Positions 1 to 5,989 are shown, counted from the first letter of the stretch. The stretch: 5,998 nucleotides of DNA from DBFJGL01 sp048394785 (GCA_048394785.1 DBFJGL010000014.1:1-5998), one strand, 5' to 3'. The notes: generated by a model not told the origin, from the letters alone. Numbers and translations: made by a program.

Positions 1-10
1 TATAGTATAA

Positions 11-37
11 AAAAACCGTCCCTGCGGACGGGTTTTT
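11..37 (-). terminator. Rho-independent terminator of the zinc-ribbon gene
   Basis: A six-base stem CCGTCC (16-21) pairs with GGACGG (26-31) around a four-base loop CTGC. It is flanked by an A-run on the left and a T-run on the right, so it has terminator form on both strands. On the minus strand it lies about 25 bases past the stop codon of the gene at 63-617 and is followed by a run of seven T. It could also terminate a plus-strand gene entering from the left of the window, which cannot be seen here. Confidence 0.85.
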
Positions 38-62
38 ATATGTATTGTTTGATTTAGAGTCG

Positions 63-617
63 TTAAAGCAAGGGCATAAACGCCGCATAAGCTTCGGAAG
101 CGGACGCCGCAAGCGACGCAAGCGTAACGAAAAATATGATAAGGTATATGACGACGATAAGAACAACCGCAATAACGCCGATCAACGCGCCCGTACCCGC
201 GCCTTTTGCGCGTTTGGGATATTCGTTTTTCCAGACGAGATAAAGGATAAGTCCTATAATGGGGAAGAAGAAACCGAGCACTCCGAAACCTGCCGCACCC
301 GTATCGTTGTCCGTTTGGTTGCCCGCGGGCTGGTTGTTGGGCTGATTATACCCGTACTGATTGTTTGTCTGATTATATCCCTGTTGATAACCGTTTTGTT
401 GATAGCCGTTCTGCTGATAACCGTTTTGTTGATAACCGTTCTGCCTCTGCGTGTCGTTGGCGCGGTCGGCATTTTGAGCGTTATTCGCCGTCTGCTCGGG
501 CGGTATAACGTCCGCAAACGGAGTTTCCGCGTCGACTTGCGGTTTAACGCTCGCGCCGCAGCTTTGGCAGAAATTGCTTTCGGGAGAAACGGGAGCTCCG
601 CATTTGGGACAATTCAT
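63..617 (-). CDS. Zinc-ribbon, Q/N/G/Y-repeat, two-pass membrane protein
   Basis: This 184-residue protein has three visible parts. Residues 1-22 form a zinc ribbon with Cys3-x2-Cys6 and Cys17-x2-Cys20, the usual short Zn knuckle pair of bacterial zinc-ribbon proteins. Residues 23-107 are hydrophilic and low in complexity; from about 59 to 80 they repeat the unit QNGYQ, then continue as Asn/Gln/Pro/Gly/Tyr-rich sequence. Residues about 108-129 and 142-168 are strongly hydrophobic and separated by a basic loop (KNEYPKRAK), consistent with two membrane helices. The start is supported by an excellent ribosome binding site (AAAGGAGGA) and a promoter upstream. Zinc-ribbon proteins with such a C-terminal membrane part are common in Clostridia, but their function is not established; a scaffold or envelope role is only a guess. 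By the positive-inside rule the basic loop, and probably the zinc ribbon, could face the cytoplasm, although with two helices both termini should lie on one side, so the topology is open. The gene appears monocistronic and is divergent from the flavoprotein gene. Confidence 0.88.
   Translation of the reverse strand: MNCPKCGAPVSPESNFCQSCGASVKPQVDAETPFADVIPPEQTANNAQNADRANDTQRQNGYQQNGYQQNGYQQNGYQQGYNQTNNQYGYNQPNNQPAGNQTDNDTGAAGFGVLGFFFPIIGLILYLVWKNEYPKRAKGAGTGALIGVIAVVLIVVIYLIIFFVTLASLAASASEAYAAFMPLL
384..443 (-). repeat. Four tandem 15-bp units coding for QNGYQ repeats
   Basis: Four 15-base units lie head to tail inside the zinc-ribbon gene, each coding for Gln-Asn-Gly-Tyr-Gln. Units 1 and 3 (384-398, 414-428) end in TTTTG and units 2 and 4 (399-413, 429-443) end in TTCTG. 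The array therefore looks like a 30-base pair of units duplicated once, with only one base difference within each matching pair. This keeps the reading frame and points to recent expansion by slippage or unequal crossing-over. Confidence 0.85.
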
Positions 618-621
618 AATA

Positions 622-630
622 TCCTCCTTT
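622..630 (-). promoter_or_regulatory. Ribosome binding site of the zinc-ribbon gene
   Basis: Read on the minus strand this is AAAGGAGGA, ending four bases before the ATG at 617. It is close to a full complement of the 16S rRNA tail and fixes the start codon. Confidence 0.85.
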
Positions 631-670
631 CAAGGCGGCAACGCTCGATATGCGCAACGCATCGGCATTG

Positions 671-687
671 TTGTATCGCCTATACAA
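671..687. promoter_or_regulatory. Operator-like perfect palindrome TTGTAT-N5-ATACAA
   Basis: TTGTAT (671-676) and ATACAA (682-687) form a perfect 6-5-6 inverted repeat two bases downstream of the -10 box and across the predicted transcription start. That is a classic place for a repressor to block initiation. A hairpin role is less likely because part of the left arm would lie before the transcript start. Its right part, read on the minus strand as GGCGATACAAC, recurs after the divergent flavoprotein promoter. No known regulator is assigned. Confidence 0.5.
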
Positions 688-689
688 TA

Positions 690-718
690 ATTATATTATA
701 TGCGCGGCAATATGTCAA
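690..718 (-). promoter_or_regulatory. Sigma-A-type promoter of the zinc-ribbon gene
   Basis: On the minus strand a perfect -35 TTGACA (713-718) is followed after 17 bases by a perfect -10 TATAAT (690-695). A second overlapping TATAAT (695-700) has a poor 12-base spacing and is probably not the working one. The predicted transcription start is near 683, giving a leader of about 65 bases before the ATG. Such a consensus promoter suggests strong basal expression, unless it is held down by a regulator at the palindrome just downstream. Confidence 0.82.
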
Positions 719-892
719 TAACGGTGTTTTTCGGTCGGCGGCTGCGTGACGAACGTGTGTTTTCAAAAGTCGGCTTATGACATACTCAGGTCGTCGACAC
801 GGCTGATAAACGCGCGTTTTATGCAAGATTAACCGCCCAGAACACGCAGTTATCGACGGTAAAGCCGCCGCAGACAGAGGCAAGCCAAACGC
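719..892. other. Spacer between divergent promoters, no gene seen
   Basis: The 618-986 gap between the two divergent genes is accounted for by leaders and promoters at its ends. This central stretch has no reading frame with a plausible start, ribosome binding site and protein-like composition on either strand. One plus-strand frame stays open without a start codon from about 780 to the flavoprotein start, but it resembles no protein I recognise. I see no RNA gene or clear hairpin. Confidence 0.55.
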
Positions 893-920
893 TTGAAAAT
901 TTGCAATATGGCGTTATAAT
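893..920 (+). promoter_or_regulatory. Sigma-A-type promoter of the flavoprotein gene
   Basis: TTGAAA (893-898) and TATAAT (915-920) are separated by 16 bases. The predicted start is near 927, giving a leader of about 60 bases before the ATG at 987. It is divergent from the zinc-ribbon promoter about 175 bases to the left. Confidence 0.7.
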
Positions 921-927
921 AATATAC

Positions 928-938
928 GGCGATACAAC
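928..938 (+). promoter_or_regulatory. Second copy of the 11-base downstream promoter element
   Basis: GGCGATACAAC begins seven bases after the -10 box of the flavoprotein promoter. The same 11 bases occur on the minus strand at 670-680, nine bases after the -10 box of the divergent promoter. Here the second half of the palindrome is degenerate: TAATAT (920-925) matches TTGTAT at four of six positions, with a six-base spacer instead of five. It could be a weaker operator for the same regulator. This is inference from position and identity only. Confidence 0.4.
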
Positions 939-986
939 CCGTCCCAAACGATATATACGCGAGGCGGCAAGCAACAAGGAGAAACT

Positions 987-1444
987 ATGAGAAGAAAGGA
1001 AAGAGAAACGGATAAAGCCGCCGCGCTCGAAGTCGTAGACAAATGTGCGTACGCGGTGCTTTGTATGTCGGCGGACAACCGTCCGTACGCGGTGCCCGTG
1101 AGTATAGCGCGCGACGGCGGCAGCATATACGTGCATTGCGCGCCCGAAGGCACTAAACGGACGTTCTGAGGGCAAATCCCGCGGTTGAAATAGTATGCGT
1201 AGGGGACGTGCGTCCGATAGAGTACGATTTTTCAACGGAATACGAAAGCGCGATTGTATTCGGCAGAGCGACGGAAATTACGGAGGACGGCGAAAAGATA
1301 CGCGCCCTGCGCCTCATTTGCGACCGTTACGCTCCGTCCAATCCCGACTTTGACGACGCGGTAGCCAAGAGTCTTAAACGCACCGCGATATGGAAGTTTT
1401 CCATTGACGAAATCACGGGCAAGCACAAGAAATATCCCAAATAA
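987..1444 (+). pseudogene. Frameshifted NimA/PNPOx-like flavoprotein
   Basis: Two adjacent frames together make one protein of the pyridoxamine-5'-phosphate-oxidase-like split-barrel family, close to the NimA nitroimidazole-resistance group. These are small cytoplasmic FMN-binding oxidoreductases of about 150 residues. The first frame (987-1169) gives the start MRRKERE, the strand RPYAVPVS and IYVHCAPEGTK with the conserved His at residue 50, then hits a stop after RTF. The other frame continues with DVLRANPAVEIVCVGD, the YESAIVFGRA strand, a DRYAPSNP stretch and a C-terminal ITGK motif, ending at 1444. Restoring one G after CGG at 1158-1160 rejoins them into a 152-residue protein with the family order GTKRDVLRANP, a normal family length. 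The start has AAGGAG (976-981) five bases upstream. There is no slippery heptamer to suggest programmed frameshifting, and the downstream GTG at 1208 lacks a good ribosome binding site. It is either a recent pseudogene or a one-base sequence error; the second half shows no further decay. Confidence 0.82.
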
Positions 1445-1499
1445 GCGACAAAGCAACGCGCAAAAACCTAATAACCCAATATAAGCTATCGTCGCCTAT

Positions 1500-1640
1500 T
1501 TAGGGGACTGCCACGTCACTTCGTTTATGAGGCAGACCGCTCGCTCCGCTCACGGGACTGACTCATTACTCCGTTCCTCGCAGTGACACGTTAAATTGTG
1601 TCATTGCGAGCATTGCTTGCAATGCGCGGCAATCCCCTAA
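1500..1640. repeat. MITE-like/REP-like imperfect palindrome with asymmetric arms
   Basis: The ends TTAGGGGACTGCC (1500-1512) and GGCAATCCCCTAA (1628-1640) are inverted repeats with one mismatch. The centre is a 13-base stem, CTCGCAGTGACAC (1577-1589) with GTGTCATTGCGAG (1598-1610), again with one mismatch, around the loop GTTAAATT. The core GTCATTGCGAG...GGCAATCCCC resembles a dispersed palindromic repeat that I recall from many unrelated bacterial genomes. The left arm is 90 bases and the right arm 43, so one is expanded or the other shortened. The right arm also carries its own perfect hairpin, GCATTGC-TT-GCAATGC (1610-1625). A TA dinucleotide at each end would fit insertion by a Tc1/IS630-type transposase, but this is a weak clue. 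It sits between the convergent ends of the flavoprotein gene and the carrier gene. No ordinary U-tract terminator is seen there, so its hairpins may serve to stop transcription from both sides. It codes for nothing recognisable. Confidence 0.75.
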
Positions 1641-1682
1641 GCAGAGGAGTACAATTTATACGCAAGATTTAACGAATTTTTA

Positions 1683-3227
1683 TTACGCGTACACGACGAA
1701 TTGCGCGAGCATAAGAATGCCTATCGTGAGCGCAAACAGCACAAGTTGAATTTTACCGCTCCAACGCAGCCATTTCGGATAACTTACGGTTGTCATACCG
1801 AGTATGAGCAGCAGACCTGCGTTTGTGGGCAGAATTACGTTGGAGAAGCCGTCCGCAAACGCGAGCGCGAGCACCGATACCTGAGCGTCTACGCCCACCT
1901 GCATACAAATCGCGCTTATCATAGGCATAAGCAAAAACGCCTTTGCGCTGCCCGAGGGGATAAAAATCTCGAAAATGAAGATAGCGGCGTAGATGATGAG
2001 AATGATTACGGCAGGCGACTGTCCCTCGCAAAGTCCGATGACCTTATAGAGAATAGTGTCCATGACGTTGCCCGTCTGAATGATATAGCGCACGCCGCCG
2101 GCAATGAGAATCATAGCGACCGCGGGCGTCAGAGTCAGCAGACCTTTGCCGAGTTGTTTCAGCAGGGGCTTGCCTTTCAGCTTGCACATCAGACACGCGC
2201 CGATACCCGCGATGACGTATATCACCACGGTGATATAAAGCACGTAATCGGCAAGCGCGAAATCGCCGAGAGCGGGTATATATTCGGGCTGAATGAAAAT
2301 TGACAGCACCGCGAAAAACACGATGACCAGCAGCCAGCCCGCAAACCATTTCAACGCCTTATCTTTACCCTCGTCGTAGACGAAAGTCGAAGTTTCCAAA
2401 TCGAAGGTTTTTTTACGTTTGAAGTCTTCGAGATAAACGATGGACTTACTCGGTTTTTTCTCTATTTTTTTTGCGTACGGGAACAGGAACGCCATAAGCA
2501 CGACGTAAGCCACCGCAAACGTGAGCAATCTGAGCTCGATGCCCGAGAACATCGGAATGCCGACCAGGCTTTGCGATACTCCGACCGTGAATGGATTGAC
2601 GACGCCTGCGGAGAAGCCGAAACAAGCCGCAAGCACCGAGCAGCCCAAGCCGACCAGCGCGTCCCAGCCGAACGCGTAGCATAGGATAATCACGACGGGC
2701 GCGAGGGGGATAAGCTCCTCGAACATACCCGCGGTGCTTCCGAGAAACATAAACGTGAGGGGCAAAATGAACAGCAGGGCGTATTTTTTGCTTGAAAATC
2801 TGTTTCGCAGACTCTCGACCATATAGACCATAATGCCCGTATGGTCAAGCGCGGTGAAAATTGCGCCGATAACGAGCAGCAGCGCGAGGATAGCCCACAC
2901 CATCAGCGCGCCGTCCTCGGCGGGGTTGAGTATCATAACGGGCGCGAGAATGACTTGCCACCATTTGATTTTGGAAAGCGAAGCGTCTTCCTTGTAAGAG
3001 CCGTCCACGATGGACACGTTGCCGTCGGCGTCCGTTTCGCGCTCGTACATACCTCGCGGAAGCACCTGCGTGAGCACCACCGCGCCGATTACGAGTATGA
3101 GCACTATTGCAATCGCCATAACGATTGATTTATTTGATATGGTCAGAGTTTTTGGGGTTTCCGCTTTGCCGCCCGACTGAACGAGCGACGGATTCGAGCG
3201 GAGATAACCGCCTCTGTTATTCGACAT
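1683..3227 (-). CDS. YfcC-family (COG1288) membrane carrier
   Basis: This 514-residue integral membrane protein belongs to the YfcC family, within the ion transporter superfamily that also holds DcuC and ArcD-like carriers. I place it by the family-like stretches GMFEELIPLAPVV (167-179), NPFTVGVSQSLVGIP (211-225), IPSGSAKAFLLMP (423-435) and FADGFSNVILPTNAG (457-471). The last two resemble the re-entrant, substrate-binding segments of this superfamily, and each lies in the second half. Residues 1-32 are a polar cytoplasmic tail and 33-56 the first membrane helix. About twelve or more hydrophobic segments follow, divided by a charged loop at about 251-292. The length is normal for the family. 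The substrate is unsettled: relatives are annotated for C4-dicarboxylates or basic amino acids such as arginine/ornithine, and sequence alone does not decide. The start has a strong AAGGAGAG site. The gene lies 86 bases downstream of the ATPase gene in the same direction and may share its transcript. Confidence 0.88.
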   Translation of the reverse strand: MSNNRGGYLRSNPSLVQSGGKAETPKTLTISNKSIVMAIAIVLILVIGAVVLTQVLPRGMYERETDADGNVSIVDGSYKEDASLSKIKWWQVILAPVMILNPAEDGALMVWAILALLLVIGAIFTALDHTGIMVYMVESLRNRFSSKKYALLFILPLTFMFLGSTAGMFEELIPLAPVVIILCYAFGWDALVGLGCSVLAACFGFSAGVVNPFTVGVSQSLVGIPMFSGIELRLLTFAVAYVVLMAFLFPYAKKIEKKPSKSIVYLEDFKRKKTFDLETSTFVYDEGKDKALKWFAGWLLVIVFFAVLSIFIQPEYIPALGDFALADYVLYITVVIYVIAGIGACLMCKLKGKPLLKQLGKGLLTLTPAVAMILIAGGVRYIIQTGNVMDTILYKVIGLCEGQSPAVIILIIYAAIFIFEIFIPSGSAKAFLLMPMISAICMQVGVDAQVSVLALAFADGFSNVILPTNAGLLLILGMTTVSYPKWLRWSGKIQLVLFALTIGILMLAQFVVYA

Positions 3228-3230
3228 AAT

Positions 3231-3238
3231 CTCTCCTT
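3231..3238 (-). promoter_or_regulatory. Ribosome binding site of the YfcC-family gene
   Basis: Read on the minus strand this is AAGGAGAG, ending three bases before the ATG at 3227. It sets the start at the residues MSNNRGG. Confidence 0.8.
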
Positions 3239-3251
3239 TTTCGCGCCTTTC

Positions 3252-3266
3252 GCGCCTAACGGGCGC
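3252..3266 (-). other. Hairpin in the ATPase-carrier intergenic gap
   Basis: GCGCC (3252-3256) and GGCGC (3262-3266) make a five-base GC-only stem with a five-base loop. A second GCGCC lies at 3243-3247, so the right arm has two possible partners. No T-run follows on the minus strand, so it is not a standard terminator. It sits about 14 bases upstream of the carrier ribosome binding site and could affect its translation or mark an RNA processing point. No convincing promoter was seen in the 86-base gap. Confidence 0.4.
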
Positions 3267-3313
3267 AAACGGGACGGTGTCCTTATATCGGCACGTTTAC
3301 GGTGCGCGACGGA

Positions 3314-5929
3314 TTATTTATTCTTATTGCGCTTTCCGAAACGCAATTTTGCGTCTTTATCTAAGCTGAAATGCTTTTCCTCGAAGAAATTTTGCATTTT
3401 GTCGCCGAGCGGTTTGGTGAGTTTGAGCAGGACGACGAATACTACCGCCATAATGACGCAGATGACCGCAACGGCTTCGGCGGCTTGTCCCGTTATGGGT
3501 TCCGAAATGCCGAAGAATTCGCGTATAAAGGGGATAGGCACGAATATCGCGGCGAAAAACAGTCCGAGCATAGACAGGAACAGTACGGCGTGAATGAGGT
3601 TGAAGGGCAGACATACCTTGAACAGATACATAAATCCCACCACCATCGTAACCACCAGATAGGTATATTGCAGTTGGTCCACGGACATATCGGGCAGGAA
3701 GAAGCGATGGCAAATCAACACCGCGGCAACGCCGAGCGCGACAGTAATTGCGCCGGGAACGGCGGCGGCGAGCACTTTTGGGAGGAACCTGCCCGTCACG
3801 CGCTTGTCGTTGGGTTCGAGCGCGAGCACGAAGGAGGGAATGCCTATCGTCAGTCCCGCAATCAGCGTGAGGTGGCGCGGCGCGAAAGGCAAATCGCTTT
3901 GCGCAATCATAAACATCAGCGCAAACAGCAGGCTGTACAGCGTTTTCACAAGGAAAAGGGAGGCGGAGCGTTCCATATTATTTATGGAGCGTCTGCCTTC
4001 GGCAACCACCTTGGGCATCGACGAGAAATTGGAGTCGAGAAGCACCAGCGAACTTACGTTTTTCGCGGCGTCGGAGCCGGAGTTCATAGCGACGGAGCAG
4101 TCGGCTTCTTTCAAAGCGAGCACGTCGTTTACGCCGTCGCCCGTCATCGCGACGGTATGCCGATTGGCTTTCAAAGCCTTTATCAGCATAAGTTTCTGGT
4201 CGGGAAGCACGCGTCCGAATATAGTATATTTTTCGGCGGCGTCGCGCACTTCTTCGTCGGAGGACAGCGTGGACATATCTATGTAATTGTCATAGTCTTT
4301 CAAGCCCGCGCGTTTTGCCACGGCGCGCACGGTCTGCGGATTGTCGCCGGAAATAATCTTGACCTTTACGCCCTGTTCGTCGAAAAATCGCAGCGTATCG
4401 GGGGCTTCGGGGCGTATTTTATCGGTTATGAAAATCATACCTTCCGGCGTAAGTCCGTCGGGCAGACTGTTGCCGTCAAAGGGTTGGGGACTCGACGCCG
4501 CGACAAGCACGCGGTAGCCCTGCTCCGCCATATCGTCGGCTACGGCGTTCAGCTTTTCGTTCGAGCGGTCGGGGAAGATGAACTCGGGCGCGCCCATAAC
4601 GTAGGATACGCCGTCTATATTCGCGCCGCTCCATTTGCGCGACGACGAGAAGGGGACTATATCGCCCGTAACGTAGGACAAATCGTTTTCTCCGACGTAA
4701 TTTTTGATTGCGGAGGCGGTTGAATTTTCGTCGCCCGTGGCGTACACGAGTTTTTTAAGGAGCTGTCTGAACTCGTCTTCGTCCTTGCCGTCCGCCGCCT
4801 GCACGGAGTTGACCTCCATCGAAGCCTCGGTGATGGTGCCCGTTTTATCGAGGCACAGCACGTCGACTCGCGCGAGGGTTTCAACGCAGTACATATCCTG
4901 CGCAAACGCCTTGTGTTTGGAGAGGCGGATTACGCTTATGCAGAACACCGTCGTCGCAAGCGCGATAAGTCCGCTCGGAATCATACCTATAAGGGTGGCT
5001 ATTGTGGTGATAACGGTATCGTTGAGGTTGTTGTCGTGGGCGAAGAACTTGACGCAGAACAGCGCGATGCCGAGGGGCAGAATGAACATCGTCATCACTT
5101 TGACAAAGAACATCAGCGACCGCATAATTTCGGAATTGGGCTTTTTGAAATACTTTGCGCCCGCGCTGATTTTCATCACGAAGTTATCCATACCGATATG
5201 GCGCACCACGGCTTTCGCCTTGCCCGACACGACGTAACTTCCCGAAGTCAGCTCGTCGCCTTCCTTTTTCTCTATTGCGTCGGGCTCGCCGGTAATCATC
5301 GATTCGTTGACTTCGATTGAGCCGCTGACAAGGGTTGCGTCGGCGCAAATCTGGTCGCCTGCCGTCAGCGAAATCAAATCGTTGAGCAGCACCTTTTCGA
5401 TTTGCACTTCCTGCTCCTCTCCGTCGCGAATGACCTTGACCTTAGGCGCGGAGAGCAGGGCGAGCTTGTCTATCGTGCGTTTGGCGTTTACTTCCTGCAC
5501 AATGCCCGCGCCGCAGTTGAAAATTACGAGAATGATAAATCCGAAGTTGCCTATGCCTGCCGCGTCCCACTCGATGAAATTGACGAGTATGAGCGCGAGC
5601 ACCGTAAATACAAGGTTGAAAAACGTAAAAATGTTGGACGCGAAAATCTGCGCGTAACTTTTAGTGCGAATGGTCTGTTCGCCGTTCAGCTTGCCGTCCG
5701 CAGTGAGTTTTGCCGCCTGTTCGGAGGAAAGTCCCGTTTCCAAGTCGCACACAAAGGGCGAGCCGTCGTCGTTCATAACTTTGCCGCAGACGTCGTTATC
5801 GTCCGTTTTCTTTTGCGTTTCGGCTCGGTTTTCGGCGTTTATTTCCGTGCTGCCGACATTCTCGGCAATCAATCCGTTTTCTTCTTCCGCGTGGCATCCG
5901 TCGGTTTTTTTGTCAAAATCGGGTGTCAT
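3314..5929 (-). CDS. P-type cation-transporting ATPase (HAD-IC, CtpE-like)
   Basis: This 871-residue membrane pump couples ATP hydrolysis to cation movement through an aspartyl-phosphate intermediate. All core motifs are present: actuator TGEP (213-216), phosphorylation site DKTGTIT (361-367, Asp361), nucleotide-domain KWSG (432-435) and MGAPE (445-449), DKIRP (503-507), SGDNP (528-532) and the hinge TGDGVND (596-602). Helices M1-M2 lie at about 97-145, M3-M4 at 271-334 and M5-M10 at 656-837. M4 carries PSGL (318-321) where calcium pumps such as SERCA have PEGL, and M6 carries GIPSFVLALEPND (696-708). The whole pattern resembles the P2-like group that includes mycobacterial CtpE and related pumps of Firmicutes. 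No heavy-metal CPC motif or N-terminal metal-binding domain is present, which argues against a copper/zinc pump. The ion is not certain; Ca2+ or Mg2+ are reasonable guesses. Residues 1-60 form an acidic, Asn-rich tail ahead of the usual family start near GLSSEQA (66-72). The ATG is preceded by AAGGT (5935-5939). The next gene downstream is the YfcC-family carrier. Confidence 0.92.
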   Translation of the reverse strand: MTPDFDKKTDGCHAEEENGLIAENVGSTEINAENRAETQKKTDDNDVCGKVMNDDGSPFVCDLETGLSSEQAAKLTADGKLNGEQTIRTKSYAQIFASNIFTFFNLVFTVLALILVNFIEWDAAGIGNFGFIILVIFNCGAGIVQEVNAKRTIDKLALLSAPKVKVIRDGEEQEVQIEKVLLNDLISLTAGDQICADATLVSGSIEVNESMITGEPDAIEKKEGDELTSGSYVVSGKAKAVVRHIGMDNFVMKISAGAKYFKKPNSEIMRSLMFFVKVMTMFILPLGIALFCVKFFAHDNNLNDTVITTIATLIGMIPSGLIALATTVFCISVIRLSKHKAFAQDMYCVETLARVDVLCLDKTGTITEASMEVNSVQAADGKDEDEFRQLLKKLVYATGDENSTASAIKNYVGENDLSYVTGDIVPFSSSRKWSGANIDGVSYVMGAPEFIFPDRSNEKLNAVADDMAEQGYRVLVAASSPQPFDGNSLPDGLTPEGMIFITDKIRPEAPDTLRFFDEQGVKVKIISGDNPQTVRAVAKRAGLKDYDNYIDMSTLSSDEEVRDAAEKYTIFGRVLPDQKLMLIKALKANRHTVAMTGDGVNDVLALKEADCSVAMNSGSDAAKNVSSLVLLDSNFSSMPKVVAEGRRSINNMERSASLFLVKTLYSLLFALMFMIAQSDLPFAPRHLTLIAGLTIGIPSFVLALEPNDKRVTGRFLPKVLAAAVPGAITVALGVAAVLICHRFFLPDMSVDQLQYTYLVVTMVVGFMYLFKVCLPFNLIHAVLFLSMLGLFFAAIFVPIPFIREFFGISEPITGQAAEAVAVICVIMAVVFVVLLKLTKPLGDKMQNFFEEKHFSLDKDAKLRFGKRNKNK

Positions 5930-5946
5930 ATTCTACCTTATAAGTC

Positions 5947-5959
5947 GTTTATAATAAAC
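5947..5959. promoter_or_regulatory. Operator-like palindrome GTTTAT-A-ATAAAC at the ATPase promoter
   Basis: A perfect 6-1-6 inverted repeat begins one base after the predicted -10 box and covers the predicted transcription start near 5954. A second perfect palindrome, CGTATATACG (5977-5986), overlaps the -35 box. The 6-1-6 spacing recalls Fur/PerR-type boxes in geometry, but the bases do not match a known consensus well. In AT-rich sequence short palindromes can also arise by chance. Confidence 0.35.
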
Positions 5960-5960
5960 T

Positions 5961-5989
5961 ATTTTAACATATTTAACGTATATACGCAA
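5961..5989 (-). promoter_or_regulatory. Probable promoter of the ATPase gene (and carrier)
   Basis: On the minus strand TTGCGT (5984-5989) and TAAAAT (5961-5966) are 17 bases apart. The -10 is close to consensus and the -35 matches four of six positions. It would give a short leader of about 25 bases before the ATG at 5929. The region is strongly AT-rich compared with the genes around it. Confidence 0.5.

Noticed and set aside
384..443. A CRISPR-like array.
   Set aside because: The 15-base units are contiguous with no spacers, and they keep the reading frame of a protein.
630..668. A 12-codon upstream reading frame (ATG at 668, stop just before the zinc-ribbon ribosome binding site) on the minus strand, as a possible leader peptide.
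   Set aside because: It has no ribosome binding site, no run of a single amino acid typical of attenuation peptides, and no terminator-antiterminator pair in the leader.
45..749. A 234-residue plus-strand open frame across the zinc-ribbon gene.
   Set aside because: Its hydrophobic repeat (LLITVLLITVL) is just the antisense reading of the QNGYQ repeat; the minus-strand gene has a promoter, ribosome binding site, zinc ribbon and terminator.
1048..1095. A 12-base direct repeat CGTACGCGGTGC at 1048-1059 and 1084-1095.
   Set aside because: Both copies code for a Tyr-Ala-Val stretch at the same frame in the flavoprotein; shared codon choice explains it well enough.
1208..1444. A separate 78-residue gene starting at GTG 1208.
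   Set aside because: It lacks a proper ribosome binding site, and its frame upstream of the GTG continues the family sequence back to about 1160, so it is the second half of the broken flavoprotein gene.
3291..3305. A small hairpin GCAC...GTGC just downstream of the ATPase stop codon as a terminator.
   Set aside because: The stem is only four base pairs and no T-run follows on the minus strand.
3371..4723. A 450-residue plus-strand open frame opposite the ATPase gene.
   Set aside because: It has His/Arg/Gly/Glu-rich composition with no recognisable domain, and it lies wholly antisense to a gene with every P-type ATPase motif.
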